This document shows positions 15,106 through 25,800 of a stretch of 64,000 bases of DNA, in pieces. The notes beneath the pieces are model-generated. The model saw only the letters and a program-made list of their open reading frames with translations, did not search any database and had not been told where the DNA came from. How positions within the stretch are numbered: position 1 is the first letter of the stretch; each line of letters opens with the position of its first letter. The DNA lies in NCBI RefSeq assembly GCF_001691555.1, contig NZ_MAYN01000001.1, positions 360,084 through 424,083 of the forward strand. Direction: 5' to 3'. Position numbers and translations under genes: made by a program. Source of the DNA: Pantoea eucrina. Lineage in GTDB: Bacteria > Pseudomonadota > Gammaproteobacteria > Enterobacterales > Enterobacteriaceae.

Positions 15106-15726
15106 ATGGCAGATGACAGCAGTACGATCACCGATTTAAGCGCGCTTGAAGCGTGCTACGGCCCCGTGGCTAAACCTTCGCTGACCAAAGTTACCGATCA
15201 TATTCACGCCGCCTATCGTCCTTTTATCGCTGCGTCACCGTTTGTCGCGCTGGCCACCTGCGGGCCGGACGGGCTGGACGTTTCACCCAGAGGCGATCCG
15301 GCAGGATTTGTACACATTGAGGATGAGCGCACGCTCTGGCTGCCCGACAGGCGCGGCAACAACCGTATTGATAGCCTGCGCAATATTCTGCATGACAATC
15401 GGGTGGCACTGCTTTTCCTGATCCCGGGCATCGGAGAGACCCTGCGCGTGAACGGGACCGCCGTTATCAGCATCGACCCCGCCTTGCTTAACCGTTTTGC
15501 GGTGAATAATCAGCTACCGAAAACGGTTCTGACCATCACCGTTGAGAGCGTTTTCTTTCAGTGCAGCCGGGCAATTATCCGTTCCAGGCTCTGGGATCCG
15601 GCTGCGCACATCACGCGGGAGGCGCTGCCGAGCACCGGTTCCATACTGCACAGCATTTCGCAGGATATAGATGCGAACGCCTACGATGCGGCGTTACCTG
15701 GTCGCCTGAAAGAGACGCTCTATTAA
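15106..15726 (+). CDS. PPOX-type FMN-dependent flavoprotein (MSMEG_1061-like)
   Basis: A 206-residue flavin split-barrel protein. SPFVALATCGPDGLDVSPRGDPAGF, then LPDRRGNNRIDSLRNIL and VALLFLIPGIGETLRVNGTA are the pyridoxamine-phosphate-oxidase-like core as seen in the MSMEG_1061 subgroup. Enzymatic reaction unknown for the subgroup. No SD is strong (AGGAACC near 15095). It is a single gene between the mesXD terminator and a convergent ylaC-like gene. Confidence 0.82.
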   Translation: MADDSSTITDLSALEACYGPVAKPSLTKVTDHIHAAYRPFIAASPFVALATCGPDGLDVSPRGDPAGFVHIEDERTLWLPDRRGNNRIDSLRNILHDNRVALLFLIPGIGETLRVNGTAVISIDPALLNRFAVNNQLPKTVLTITVESVFFQCSRAIIRSRLWDPAAHITREALPSTGSILHSISQDIDANAYDAALPGRLKETLY

Positions 15727-15795
15727 CCCGGCCTGAGGCCGCAACAGCAACGTGCACTGTACAGCCTGCCAGCAGGCTGTTTTCAGTTCCGCAGA

Positions 15796-16260
15796 CTACC
15801 GGGTTCTCAGGCGGTAGATATCAGCGAAGTAGAGATGACCTTTACGGGCATACTGCGCCTGCAGGGTGGCTTTTTCGCTTTCAGTCAGGACATCTCCATT
15901 GAGCAGGTCATGAATAAACGCCTCCCTGACATAGACTTCCATGTACCAGTCGCCGGTATAGCAGTTCTTCCACGCGCCCTTGTCGATATCTTTCACCCGA
16001 TAAGACGGGTTCACGTGAAAAAAGAAAAAGAAGTTACAGACTGCGAAAATGGCACAGCAGACAACATATTCGATCATGCCGAAGGAGTCGGAATAGAGTA
16101 ACAGTGCCATGGTCAGCACAAACAGAAAACACATCAGGCCATACAGCCCCGGATACTGACGGATAAACGACACGTCGAAATAGGGACGATCGTTGCGTTT
16201 TTCCGCACGGTTGATGCTGTCCAGCTCCTGCTGCAGAAGCGCATTAAGTTGATTGCTCAT
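15796..16260 (-). CDS. ylaC: YlaC-family inner membrane protein
   Basis: A 154-residue protein that parallels E. coli YlaC along its length: NRAEKRNDRPYFDVSFIR at the N-terminus, two adjacent transmembrane helices (about residues 38-57 and 62-82, ending FFFFFHVNPSYR), then VKDIDKG..CYTGDWYME and KGHLYFADIY. Function of the family is not established. Between a PPOX gene (convergent) and a MocR regulator (same strand, 73 bp upstream), so it could share a transcript with the latter. Confidence 0.8.
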   Translation of the reverse strand: MSNQLNALLQQELDSINRAEKRNDRPYFDVSFIRQYPGLYGLMCFLFVLTMALLLYSDSFGMIEYVVCCAIFAVCNFFFFFHVNPSYRVKDIDKGAWKNCYTGDWYMEVYVREAFIHDLLNGDVLTESEKATLQAQYARKGHLYFADIYRLRTR

Positions 16261-16333
16261 GTTTTAGACCTTATCTGCCCATGATGATGGAGTTAAAATT
16301 TTACTGTGTATTTTTAGCGGCCGCGGCGCGCGG

Positions 16334-17740
16334 CTAAATCGCCATACCGGAAAAGTGAATCGGATCTGCCAGCATCGCCGCCAGAATTTTCAGGCTTTCT
16401 TCGCACTGCTGACGTGACTGTGAACCGCCGAGGCAGATACGCAGCGCATCGGCAGGCACATTACCGGTGCAAAATGCTGCGCCGGAGACGGCGCTGATCC
16501 CTTTTTCACGCAGTTTTGCCGCAATGTCAGAGGCGTTAGCGTTGACCAGCCCCGGCAGCGGCAGCCACAGGTGATAACCTGCGCTGTCAGCCTGAAACGG
16601 GTATCCGCTCAGGCAGGTGGCCGCAATCTGCTGGCGGACACCCGCTTCCTGCCTGATAGCCATCAGCATGCGTTCTGCGGTTCCGTCATTGATCCACTGC
16701 CGCGCCAGCGCATTGGTGAGCGGGCTGGACATCACCGTCAGCGCCCGCAGCACGCCGGAAAGCAGCTGCGTCATCTGTCTGTCCGGGCCTTTCACAAACG
16801 CGATACGCAACCCGGGGCCAAAGCACTTCGACAGGCCGGTAAGATACCAGGTCAGTTCCGGTATCAGCTCCGCAAAAGCAGGTACCGGCGCATCACTGAG
16901 CGCAGCGTAAGCGTCATCTTCAATGACCGTAATGTTATACCGCTGGCAGCACTCAGCCAGTGCCCGCCGGCGCGCCTCCGGAACCGTTATCGTGGTCGGG
17001 TTTTGCAGCGTCGGATTGATATAGAGTGCGCCGATCTCCCCGCTGCGACAGAGCGCTTCAAACGCCAGCGGATCGGGCCCCTGCGCGTCACAGAGTACCG
17101 GCTGCAGCCGCACGCCCAGATGGCTGGCAATCGCCTTCATGCCAGGATAAATCAGGCTGCTGACACAGACCGCGCCCTTTTTGCGCTTCAGCAATGTCAT
17201 GATGCCCATCAGGGCGCTGTGAATGCCCGGACAAACCAGCACGTCCGCTTCGCTCTCTACGTGAAGTTTGCGCCCGATCCAGCGCATCGCTGCCGCTTTA
17301 TCCTCTGCCGTGCCGCCAAAATCCTGATAGCGCAGCAGACTCAGCATGTCGGTCTGGTTAAACAGGTTGATGGCCCCTGCGCGCAGCGCTTCCTCAACGG
17401 CTGCACCGGCAGGCTCTGCCGGCGCATTCATGGTCATTTCGTAAGTGCTGGCAGGCAGAGCTGAAGAGGCTGACGCCCGCGCACGAATAAAACTGCCGAG
17501 TCCCGGGCGTGAGTCAATTAATCCTCTGCGCCGCGCTTCCGCATAACCGCGCGTTACCGTGGTGTAATTCAGGCCCAGCGTTTCCGCCAGTTCACGCAGC
17601 GGCGGCAGACGATAGCGTGAAGGCAACTCGCCTGTACTGATGCCCTCTGCAATGAAATCTGCGATGCGCAGATAGGCCGGACGTTGTGTAGACTGCTGTA
17701 GCAGGGTTGCCCAGCGTGTGAAAAGCGGCGTAATCATCAT
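16334..17740 (-). CDS. MocR-family regulator (GntR winged helix fused to PLP aminotransferase fold)
   Basis: 468 residues, normal for MocR. Residues 15-85 form a GntR winged helix (LRIADFIAEGI, LPPLRELAETLGLNYTTVTRGYAEAR); the rest is a fold-type I aminotransferase with VIEDDAYAAL and the PLP Lys in LTGLSKCFGPGLRI. Such proteins sense PLP or amino compounds and usually control vitamin B6, GABA or taurine genes. No metabolic neighbour identifies the target. A perfect inverted repeat lies 45-64 bp upstream of its start, pointing to autoregulation. Confidence 0.9.
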   Translation of the reverse strand: MMITPLFTRWATLLQQSTQRPAYLRIADFIAEGISTGELPSRYRLPPLRELAETLGLNYTTVTRGYAEARRRGLIDSRPGLGSFIRARASASSALPASTYEMTMNAPAEPAGAAVEEALRAGAINLFNQTDMLSLLRYQDFGGTAEDKAAAMRWIGRKLHVESEADVLVCPGIHSALMGIMTLLKRKKGAVCVSSLIYPGMKAIASHLGVRLQPVLCDAQGPDPLAFEALCRSGEIGALYINPTLQNPTTITVPEARRRALAECCQRYNITVIEDDAYAALSDAPVPAFAELIPELTWYLTGLSKCFGPGLRIAFVKGPDRQMTQLLSGVLRALTVMSSPLTNALARQWINDGTAERMLMAIRQEAGVRQQIAATCLSGYPFQADSAGYHLWLPLPGLVNANASDIAAKLREKGISAVSGAAFCTGNVPADALRICLGGSQSRQQCEESLKILAAMLADPIHFSGMAI

Positions 17741-18161
17741 AAATCCTGTTCAGGACATTACGCAGACAGATATATCACAGTCATAATCAAGGTGTAACTT
17801 GATTGCATTATTGATTGCATCAGTTTTTTCTCTAAGTCTGTTTTAGCGCGTCATGCCTCCCCGCGTCTGCGCCTGCCGGCGTACAGTAAAGCGAGATTAT
17901 CAAGGCCCGTAAGCCGGGATCATTCTGTAGCGATTAAAGATTGCAGGCGGGTCAGCCGATAAAGCTTCTGTGCTGCGTCAGTTTTTGTATCGGGTCAAAG
18001 GAACAACGACGTTTTGCCGAATCGGGCAGGCGTAAAATTATTCTCTGACTGTTATCGTTCTCTTAGGCGCGTGCAGGATAGCAAGCAGGGCGAGCGGGAT
18101 ATCTGCCACAATCAGTTATATGTTTCTTTCGTATCGTCAGAATAAATCAGGTCCAGCTATC
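17741..18161. other. Divergent intergenic region mocR / diguanylate cyclase
   Basis: About 420 bp holding the promoters of two divergent genes. Left part contains the operator-like repeats at 17785-17820. In the remainder no gene or RNA was recognised. Confidence 0.45.
17785..17820. promoter_or_regulatory. Operator-like repeats upstream of mocR-type gene
   Basis: AATCAAG-N6-CTTGATT is a perfect inverted repeat (17785-17804). It overlaps two direct copies of TTGATTGCAT (17799-17808 and 17811-17820) with 12-bp period. MocR regulators commonly bind direct repeats with an additional element, so this is a likely autoregulatory site. Confidence 0.5.
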
Positions 18162-19412
18162 ATGAGCACAACGATCAAACCTATTTTATCCGCCGTTTGG
18201 TCCACCAACACCCTGGGGATCTGTATTTCCAGTCAGGAAAGCCCCGCCGGCCTGATGCCCGCATTGAAAGGCGTTACGCTACGCGAATGGCTCAGCATCG
18301 CCCAGGCTGATGAAGATGCAAACATTGCGCTGCTGCTCACTGCGGCGCTGGATCGCGTGTTGCCTTTTCATATTGAAGTGCCCATTAATTGTCTGGATGG
18401 CACCCTGCGCCACGTTATTGTGTCAGGGCTGCCGGGCGATCGGTCAGAGGGTTCACACCTGCAGTACAGTGGCTTCGTGCTGGATGTCACCGGACAGCGT
18501 AAGGCGCTGGAAGATGCGCTGCGCACGGCGGCTGAGTATCGTCTGCTGATTGAAAACAGCACGGATCTCATTGCTCACTGCGATGCCGAAGGGCGTTATG
18601 TCTCTATTTCGCCCTCATACAGCGAAATGATCGGCTGGTCAGCTGAAGAGATGCTGGGTCAGCAGGTCACCGACTTTTTGCATCCTGACGATCGCGCGCC
18701 CGCCGCTGCGGTGCTGCACACTATTTTCACCGGCGGTGAACAGCCGGACGTAGTGGAAGTGCACAAGGTGCATCGCAACGGCCACTACATTACGCTTGGC
18801 ACAAAAGCCTGCGGCGTAACCGATCCCTCAACAGGCAAGAATATCGGTGCTGTGCTGGTGTCGCGGGATATCACCCGCGACAAAGAGAAAATGCTGCAGC
18901 TGGAGCAGCAGGCGATGCGCGACGCGCTGACCGGTCTGCCTAACCGGGCCTGGTTTTTTAAGCAGGTCGACGGCATGCTTGCACAGCATCAGGACCCGCG
19001 CTATGTGACGGTGCTGTTTCTCGATTTAAACGGATTTAAAGCCGTTAATGATTCAATGGGCCATGCGGCAGGCGACAGTCTGCTGCAGCAGATAGGTGAA
19101 CGGCTGCAAAGCTGTATGGCACCGGATGAGTCAGTCGCACGGCTTGGCGGCGATGAGTTTGTGGTGGCAGCCCGATGCCCCGATCGCAAAGCCGCTTCTG
19201 CCATTGCAGAGCGTCTGATCGCCAGTCTGAATCTACCTTTCAGCATCAGCAACAGCGCAGTAAGCATCGGAGCCGCAATCGGCGTAAGCCAGGCGCGACC
19301 TGCTACTTCATCCGCTAAGCTACTGCTTCAGCAGGCCGATACCGCCATGTACCAGGCTAAAGCACGGCACGATGTCTCATACCAGTTTTTCTGCTTGCCC
19401 TCGCATCTGTAA
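18162..19412 (+). CDS. PAS-domain diguanylate cyclase
   Basis: A 416-residue cytosolic sensor: an N-terminal PAS-like region (about 1-110), a canonical PAS (about 125-240: LIENSTDLIAHCDAEGRYV, SEMIGWSAEEMLGQ), then a GGDEF domain (about 250-405) with DALTGLPNR, LDLNGFKAVNDSMGH and an intact active-site loop RLGGDEF. It should make cyclic di-GMP from two GTP. The inhibitory RxxD site five residues before GGDEF is absent (APDE instead), so product inhibition may be lost. No transmembrane segment. Start placed at the ATG after AGGT; an upstream ATG at 18120 is possible. Confidence 0.9.
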   Translation: MSTTIKPILSAVWSTNTLGICISSQESPAGLMPALKGVTLREWLSIAQADEDANIALLLTAALDRVLPFHIEVPINCLDGTLRHVIVSGLPGDRSEGSHLQYSGFVLDVTGQRKALEDALRTAAEYRLLIENSTDLIAHCDAEGRYVSISPSYSEMIGWSAEEMLGQQVTDFLHPDDRAPAAAVLHTIFTGGEQPDVVEVHKVHRNGHYITLGTKACGVTDPSTGKNIGAVLVSRDITRDKEKMLQLEQQAMRDALTGLPNRAWFFKQVDGMLAQHQDPRYVTVLFLDLNGFKAVNDSMGHAAGDSLLQQIGERLQSCMAPDESVARLGGDEFVVAARCPDRKAASAIAERLIASLNLPFSISNSAVSIGAAIGVSQARPATSSAKLLLQQADTAMYQAKARHDVSYQFFCLPSHL

Positions 19413-19610
19413 CCGGCCCCGGCCTGGCTGTCATGCGCGGCGTTCTGTTAATCCCTGATGTGATACCTGACGCGGGTTGTGCGCATGACACAGCACAGCA
19501 CAGTTTTCACGTGTTTATGCATTTAGTTAATCGGTATGGCTGTGATTTTTCTGAGTGGTCGCTTAAAAAGCGGTGTTAAAAAACGGTACATTAATTTCTT
19601 CTATTTTATT

Positions 19611-19630
19611 TAATAACTAATAAGTTATTA
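19611..19630. repeat. AT-rich palindrome upstream of autotransporter
   Basis: TAATAACT and AGTTATTA form a perfect 8-bp inverted repeat with a 4-bp centre, followed by ATTTTTTT. It may be a regulator-binding palindrome or a weak terminator of the cyclase transcript, whose stop is 200 bp upstream. Confidence 0.4.
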
Positions 19631-19801
19631 TTTTTTTCAGCTCCAGTGAAATACATTAATACGCAAGGCTTTTATCTTAATTTCTGCTTTATGCGCTAAC
19701 GAAGCGTAAGCCAGGCTGGACAATGCATTAGTAACGTGATGTTATTGTCTGCGCATCGATTACTTTTCCTGCCATTTTCAAAATAAATACGCTCTGCCGA
19801 T

Positions 19802-19840
19802 GCCTGAAAGCCATGTTGTGTTTTCAGGCTTTGCTTTTTT
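19802..19840 (+). terminator. Terminator-like hairpin in the autotransporter leader
   Basis: GCCTGAAA/TTTCAGGC forms a perfect 8-bp stem with a 12-nt loop, followed directly by a T-rich tract (TTTGCTTTTTT). It ends about 8 bp before the GAGGA Shine-Dalgarno and 20 bp before the GTG start. This is where an attenuator, or the 3' end of an upstream small transcript, would be. Confidence 0.6.
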
Positions 19841-19859
19841 CTCAGCTGAGGAAAATATC

Positions 19860-22800
19860 GTGTTTAAATTAAATCCTGTACTTCTGGCCCTTATTGCAGC
19901 ACAAGGTATGATGTTTCCGGTTTTAAATGCATCGGCGGAGATATTAAAACCCTATACGCCTGAAAACAATGATTATAAAGCGGGTGCATTTTATTTGCGT
20001 GATGGTTCAGTACAGACGCTGACCGGGCTGCCGCAGTTTACGCCGGGCGAGAGTGGCGTAACCCGCACAACGCTGGGTGAGCTACAGCGTGCGGGCCGGA
20101 TCGTTACTGATACGCTAACGGGGCAACCCCGTATTAACGTCGGGCAGCAAAATCTGAATATCGTTATTCCCGATCCCGCGAACAACAGCTATAAATCCTT
20201 CCACGTTTATGACAGCCTGGCCTTTACAGATTTACCGGGGATTAATACAGAGACACAGGTAGAGGACTTTTATGCTGTAAACGATCGGCAATATATTGAT
20301 GCCCGCGTCGCCTCAGTTACACGCGGCACGCTTAATATAAATATCGGGCGACCTGACAGAAATGCAGGTTCGGCCACAAATCGCTGGTCAATGGCGGCCA
20401 GACAAAGCCAGCTTTTTACCACGGCGCAGCGCGGTCATCTCAACTGGAACAGTAATAACCGTATTATTTTCACCGCCGTTGAGGCACCTCCCGCTAACAA
20501 TCAACTGACGCTCAGCAGAGATAGCGTGGTGAATTATACCGGGACGTTTAACGTCAATACGCGGGATGGCGGGGTCACAACGTTCACGGTAACGTCGCTT
20601 GCAGAATTGCGTAATTATAATGACTGGCTGATTAATCAGCTCCTGAACGACAATATTACGCAGGAAGCGTATGGCCACGCGTTTAATAAAGCGTTTTCAC
20701 TTAATGAAGGTCGCGTGCTTTATCGCACCGGTGCCGCCGACAGCCGTGATGAAGTCAGGCTGCCGGTGGGCGAACGGGTGGTGTTAAGTGCGAACGGTCC
20801 TGACGCCAGCGTGAAAATTTCTGCACAGCGTACGCTTGAGGTCATCAACGCCAGCACGGCGATGCAGGCCAGCAATGGCGCTACGGCCATTATTGATGGC
20901 AAGCTCGCGGTTACCGGCTCGGGGAGTACAGCGAGCCGGGCGCTGGCGCTGCTTTCAGGCAGCACCGGAATAAATAACGGCACGCTGAACGCGGGCTTCC
21001 TGAATAACGCCAGCGGCACAGGCGTGGACAGCAGGACGCTGGGCGATATCGGTAAAGCCGTTGCGGTAAAAAGTGGCAGTCGCTTCATGAATAATGGCGT
21101 GATTAATCTTGCTCCCGGTAATGGATCTGAAAGCCGGGAAAGCAGCGCAATCTGGATCGCTCAGGGCAGTGCGGTTAATCGCGGCAGCATCAATGTCGGC
21201 GTCACGGACGTGGTTAATAACAGCTCAGCGACAGGGGTCACGTTAAGCGCTGCAGGGCACTTTGTTAATGCGGAAAAAGGCACGATCGCCATCGGACGGT
21301 CGCCGCAAAATCGCAAAACGGACAGGACGCAGGAGGTTGCGGTTAATCTGAGCGGCGGCGTCAGCGGTATTCAGCAAAGTGGTAACAGCAGTGTGATCAA
21401 TAATGGCCGTATTGTCATCGGCTCCCGCGTGCAGAACGCCGCAGGTATGCGCGTGGAAAATGCACCTTATGCGCTGACGCTGAATAACGGCGTTATCGAT
21501 ATCAACGGACGGGCACAGCCTCAGCCGCTGGAAAACATCGGCATGCTGGTGCTCAATGCCGGGCAGTACGGGCGGGTGGGCAACGCAGGAACAATCAATG
21601 TTAACGGTGATAACAGCACCGGCCTGCGCATTCTCGCCACGAAGAACCATAGCGCCAGCGCCTGGTCCGCCGGCACTATCAATGTAAAGGGTGATGCGGA
21701 CTTGCCTGGCGGCACGCATAACACGGCCGTCCGGGTAACCGGCGAGCAGGGCGGTCAGGCGCGCGCCATGCTGCGTGGACGGATCAATTTACAGGGTGAT
21801 GCGGCTATCGGCGTGCGTGCAGATGGCAACGCCCGGGTGGATATCGCCGCCAGCGCAGTGCCGCGCGCCGGCGAAGGCCGGAATCAGATCAGTTTTCTTA
21901 TCCAGGGCCCGGACGCCCGGATCCGGCTGCCCGCCAGCGGCCGCTACGCCACTTCCAGCCCCAACGGGACGCTGTTCCGCCTGGCGGACGGCGCGGACTT
22001 TAACGCCAGCGGTACCACTCTCTCGCTGAATGCACCGGGCGCCACCGGCATCGTGGGCAGCGGCCGGGGCAGCGATATCGTAACGCGTAACGCCGTGTTC
22101 AATGCGGGAGCGTATGCCAGCGCCGTGCGGATTGAAGGCGGCGCGCAGGGCACCCTCAACGCTGAAACCCGGCTGCGTCTGACCGGCAAAGGTGCCAGCG
22201 CTGCGACAGTTGACGGGTATAAATATGATCTGAGCGGTCGCATTATCAGCGCCGGTTTCCTGCCGGATAGCCGCACGCTGCTGACCAGTCATGCGGCTAT
22301 CCGCGGGCTGGCGGATGGGCAGTCCGGGCTGGTGGCATTAAACCAGGCGCAGCTGATCAATACCGGTCATATCACCTCAGGGGGAGAAGGTTCAGTGGGG
22401 ATCCTCGCCCGCTTTGGCGCAAAGGTTGTCAATCGGGGAGATATCAGCGTGCTGCGCGGCGCTACCGGCTTATACGCTGGCGGTTTCGCCACGCCGGAGG
22501 AGAGCACCGCGACCACAGAAATAACCACCCGCGGCGCATTAAATGTGTATGGCGGATCGGGCAACCGGCAGACAACCCTGGGCGCGGTCGCCAGCGGTGA
22601 GCAGGCCGTTCTGAACCAGAACGGCCTCATTAATCTGTATGGCGCCAATGTGGTCGGTGCCCGCGCTGAAAAGAACGCCATCATCAACAGCGGCGCGACA
22701 AGCCGCGTGGTGTTTCATCATGACAACCAGATCGGCTATCAGGCCACCGATGTGGACAGCATTATTTTCAGCAGTGGTGGCAGCACTGACGTCAGCACAG

Positions 22801-25800
22801 CCGGCTCGACGCTTTATCAGGTCAGCAATGGTGGCGATGTGTATGCACGTGAACCTGGCACGATCACGCTGAGCGGAGCCAATACGACCGGTGTGTCGGT
22901 CTCGGGCAGTACGTCATACGCCTACCGCACCGACAGGTATAACGTCAATGGCAGGGGCGCTGCGGCGCTGCGCGTCTATGAGCGGGGTGAAGGGATCGTC
23001 ACCAGTCCCATCGCACTCAACGGCAATAACACCAGTGGCGTAATAACCGCCGGTGACCAGGCAACCGTCTATGCTGCTTCTGATATTACCGGTCGCGGTC
23101 GTCAGATCACCGCCTTCGACGCAGGCTACTATTCGGCGATATTCAATCAGTATCAGGGCGTGGTGAATTTAACCGGCCCAGAGAGTACGGGGGCGCGCGT
23201 GCACGACAACGCGTCGTTTCTTAACTTTGGCAGCGTGCGTATCGCTTCAGGCACCGGCATTGATGCCAGCAGCGGGTATGGTTACTACTATCCGCGCGAG
23301 AGCAGCCGCCTGCAGGTAGATGACGGAATTGCCGCGCTGCGGGTCGGAAACAGTGGCGGTCTGGCGGTTCAGGGCGATGGCCAGGGCTACAGCACAATCA
23401 CGGCCAGCGGGCGTGCCGATGGCGTGCTGCTGGATAACGGGGCGCAGTGGTTTCAGGCCAGTGATATTACGCTGGGCGCCTATGGCCGTGGCAGCGTTAT
23501 CAATAACCGTGCCGGGTTAACGGCTATCTCGCTGCAAAATGTGCGGCTGGAGACCGGGCGTGGAACCGGTATCCGGTCAGCGGTCTCTTTTGACGGTGAA
23601 GGCTACGCGCAGATTATCGTGGGCGAAGGCGGGACCGGCTATCTTTTTGCGAATGAAGATGGTTCAGCGACGCGTAACGATCTGTTTATCGGCCAGGGCT
23701 ATTCCATCACGGTTCCCGGTAAAGGCACCGCCATACGGGCGAATACGACAGGGGACGTTGTCACTGCGGGGTCCATTGCTATTGAGTCTGCTAACGGGGG
23801 ATCCGCCGTGGTAACCCGTACCGCCAGACGGGTCATCAATCAGGGTAATATCACGTCGCAAAGTCTCGTTGCGCCTATCATTGATTTGCGCGGCGGTGCG
23901 TCTGTCTTTATCAACGAAGGCACCGTAACCGCACCCAATCCACACACCGTGGTGGTCGCCGGGGGGGCGTCCCGGGATGTGGTTGCGCTGCTGGGCGGCA
24001 GAGTCACCGGCGATGTGCATACCGGTAACGGTGAAGATACGCTGATCGTTACCGGCGGCACGCTGAAGGGCAGCCTGACCATGGGCAGCGGTGCAAACAA
24101 CCGCGCCACCGTTCAAAACATCAGCCTGCAGGACACCCGGCACATTACTACGGCCGGTGGTGCAGGCAGCACGCTCAATCTGCACGACCTGACGGCGCGC
24201 GGCGGTTCCTTTGCCAGCGACGATCCGAAAAAAGGAACCAATATCGGCGCCGGCTGGAGCACGCTGAATTTTTCCGGCACCCGCTGGACGCTCACGGATA
24301 ACCTTCGCCTGGCGCACAGCACCATCAATATTGACGCGAACTCGACCCTGCAGGCGGGAAATGGTATTCAGCCGCTGCTGCAGGGCGGCAGCGCTACCTC
24401 GCTGCAGGTGAATAACGCCGGTACGCTGGACCTGACAAACGGCAGCAGCCAGGCCGGTAACTCGCTGACGATCAACGGCGACCTGACTTCAGTAAACGGC
24501 ACGCTGCGGCTCAACTCTGCGGCCACCCGCAGCGATAGCTTACGCGTTAACGGTAACGTCAGCGGCACGACGCTGATTGATGATGAACTGCGCGGCGCGC
24601 CGCTGATGGATCGCAACCGTGACGGAATTATCGGGGCGACAGAGGGTGTTTCGCTGGCGCAGGTGTCAGGCAGAGCCGCTCCGCAGAGCTTTGCACTGAA
24701 ACAGGGGTATGTGGCTTCAGGCCCGTGGCAATATCGTTTATATAGTTTTGCGCCAGGCAGCAGCGCCGCCAGCCAGCGTCAGCTCAGCGGCAGCGGCGAT
24801 GATTTCAGCGATTACCGTCTGGCTAACGCATTTGTCTGCGCAGACGGCGTGCTCTGCCAGCCGCAGTCAGGCAATGGCAAAACCGGCCTGCGCAGGGCGG
24901 TGACGCCGCAGATCCCGTCCTATATCTCTGCTCCAGTTGGCCTGGCCTGGTACACGCTGGCGATCACTGACGATCTGCATAAGCGGCTGGGCGAACTGCG
25001 CCAGCAGCACGATCCCGATGCAGCGGACGGAGAGATGTTTGTTCGCTATCTGGGAGCAAACATGCATTATCAGAGTAGCCGGGGCCTGAGCAATTACGGC
25101 TATGATGCTGACCTTGATTACAGTGCGGTACAGCTCGGCGGCAACCTCATCCGTCTGGATGGCGCAGACGATAGCCTGCGCGGGGGTATCGCCTGGACGC
25201 GTGGCAACACGCGTATTCGTCCGCATGCGGCAGATGGCTACAGCTCAACTGCATTCGACAGCGACAGCGTGGCGCTGTATGGCACGTGGCAGCATAACAG
25301 CGGCCTCTATGTTGACAGCTCGCTGTCATGGAACCGCTATCGTGGTGAAACAGACATCATGCGGCAAAAAGCGGTGGCTTCGCCAGAAGGCAGCGGCTGG
25401 GCTGCGTCACTGGAGTCAGGCTACGCCATAGAGATGACGCAGGGATGGCGTATCGAACCCCAGGCGCAGCTGACCTGGCAGCGTCTGGATATGGACAGCC
25501 TGACCGATCGGGATCAGACGCGTGTCTCCTGGGATCGTTACCAGCAGACCGTTGGCCGGCTCGGCGCGCGCCTGGACCGTACGTGGCAGGATGAGAGCCT
25601 GCGGCAGTACACGCCTTATCTGCGCGTCAATTACTATCACGGCTGGGGCGGAACGGCAAAGACCCGGGCAGGTACGGCTGACGGCACGGACAGCCAGCGT
25701 TTTGACAGCGGTAAGTTCGGGCAGATGTGGAATGTCGGCCTTGGCGGCACCGCGACGCTAACCCGGGATGTCTCCCTCTATGCTGAAACCGATTATCGCA

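Larger units (their letters stand above)
19413..19859. other. AT-rich leader region of the autotransporter gene
   Basis: About 450 bp, markedly AT-rich from 19540 to 19800. It holds a perfect 8-bp-arm palindrome (TAATAACT-AATA-AGTTATTA, 19611-19630) followed by seven T, and a terminator-like hairpin just before the start codon (19802-19840). No gene seen. The AT-richness would suit H-NS silencing. Confidence 0.45.

Noticed and set aside
20000..25000. Many long minus-strand frames inside the autotransporter gene
   Set aside because: They mirror the repetitive GC-rich codons of the plus-strand gene and have no SD or domains.
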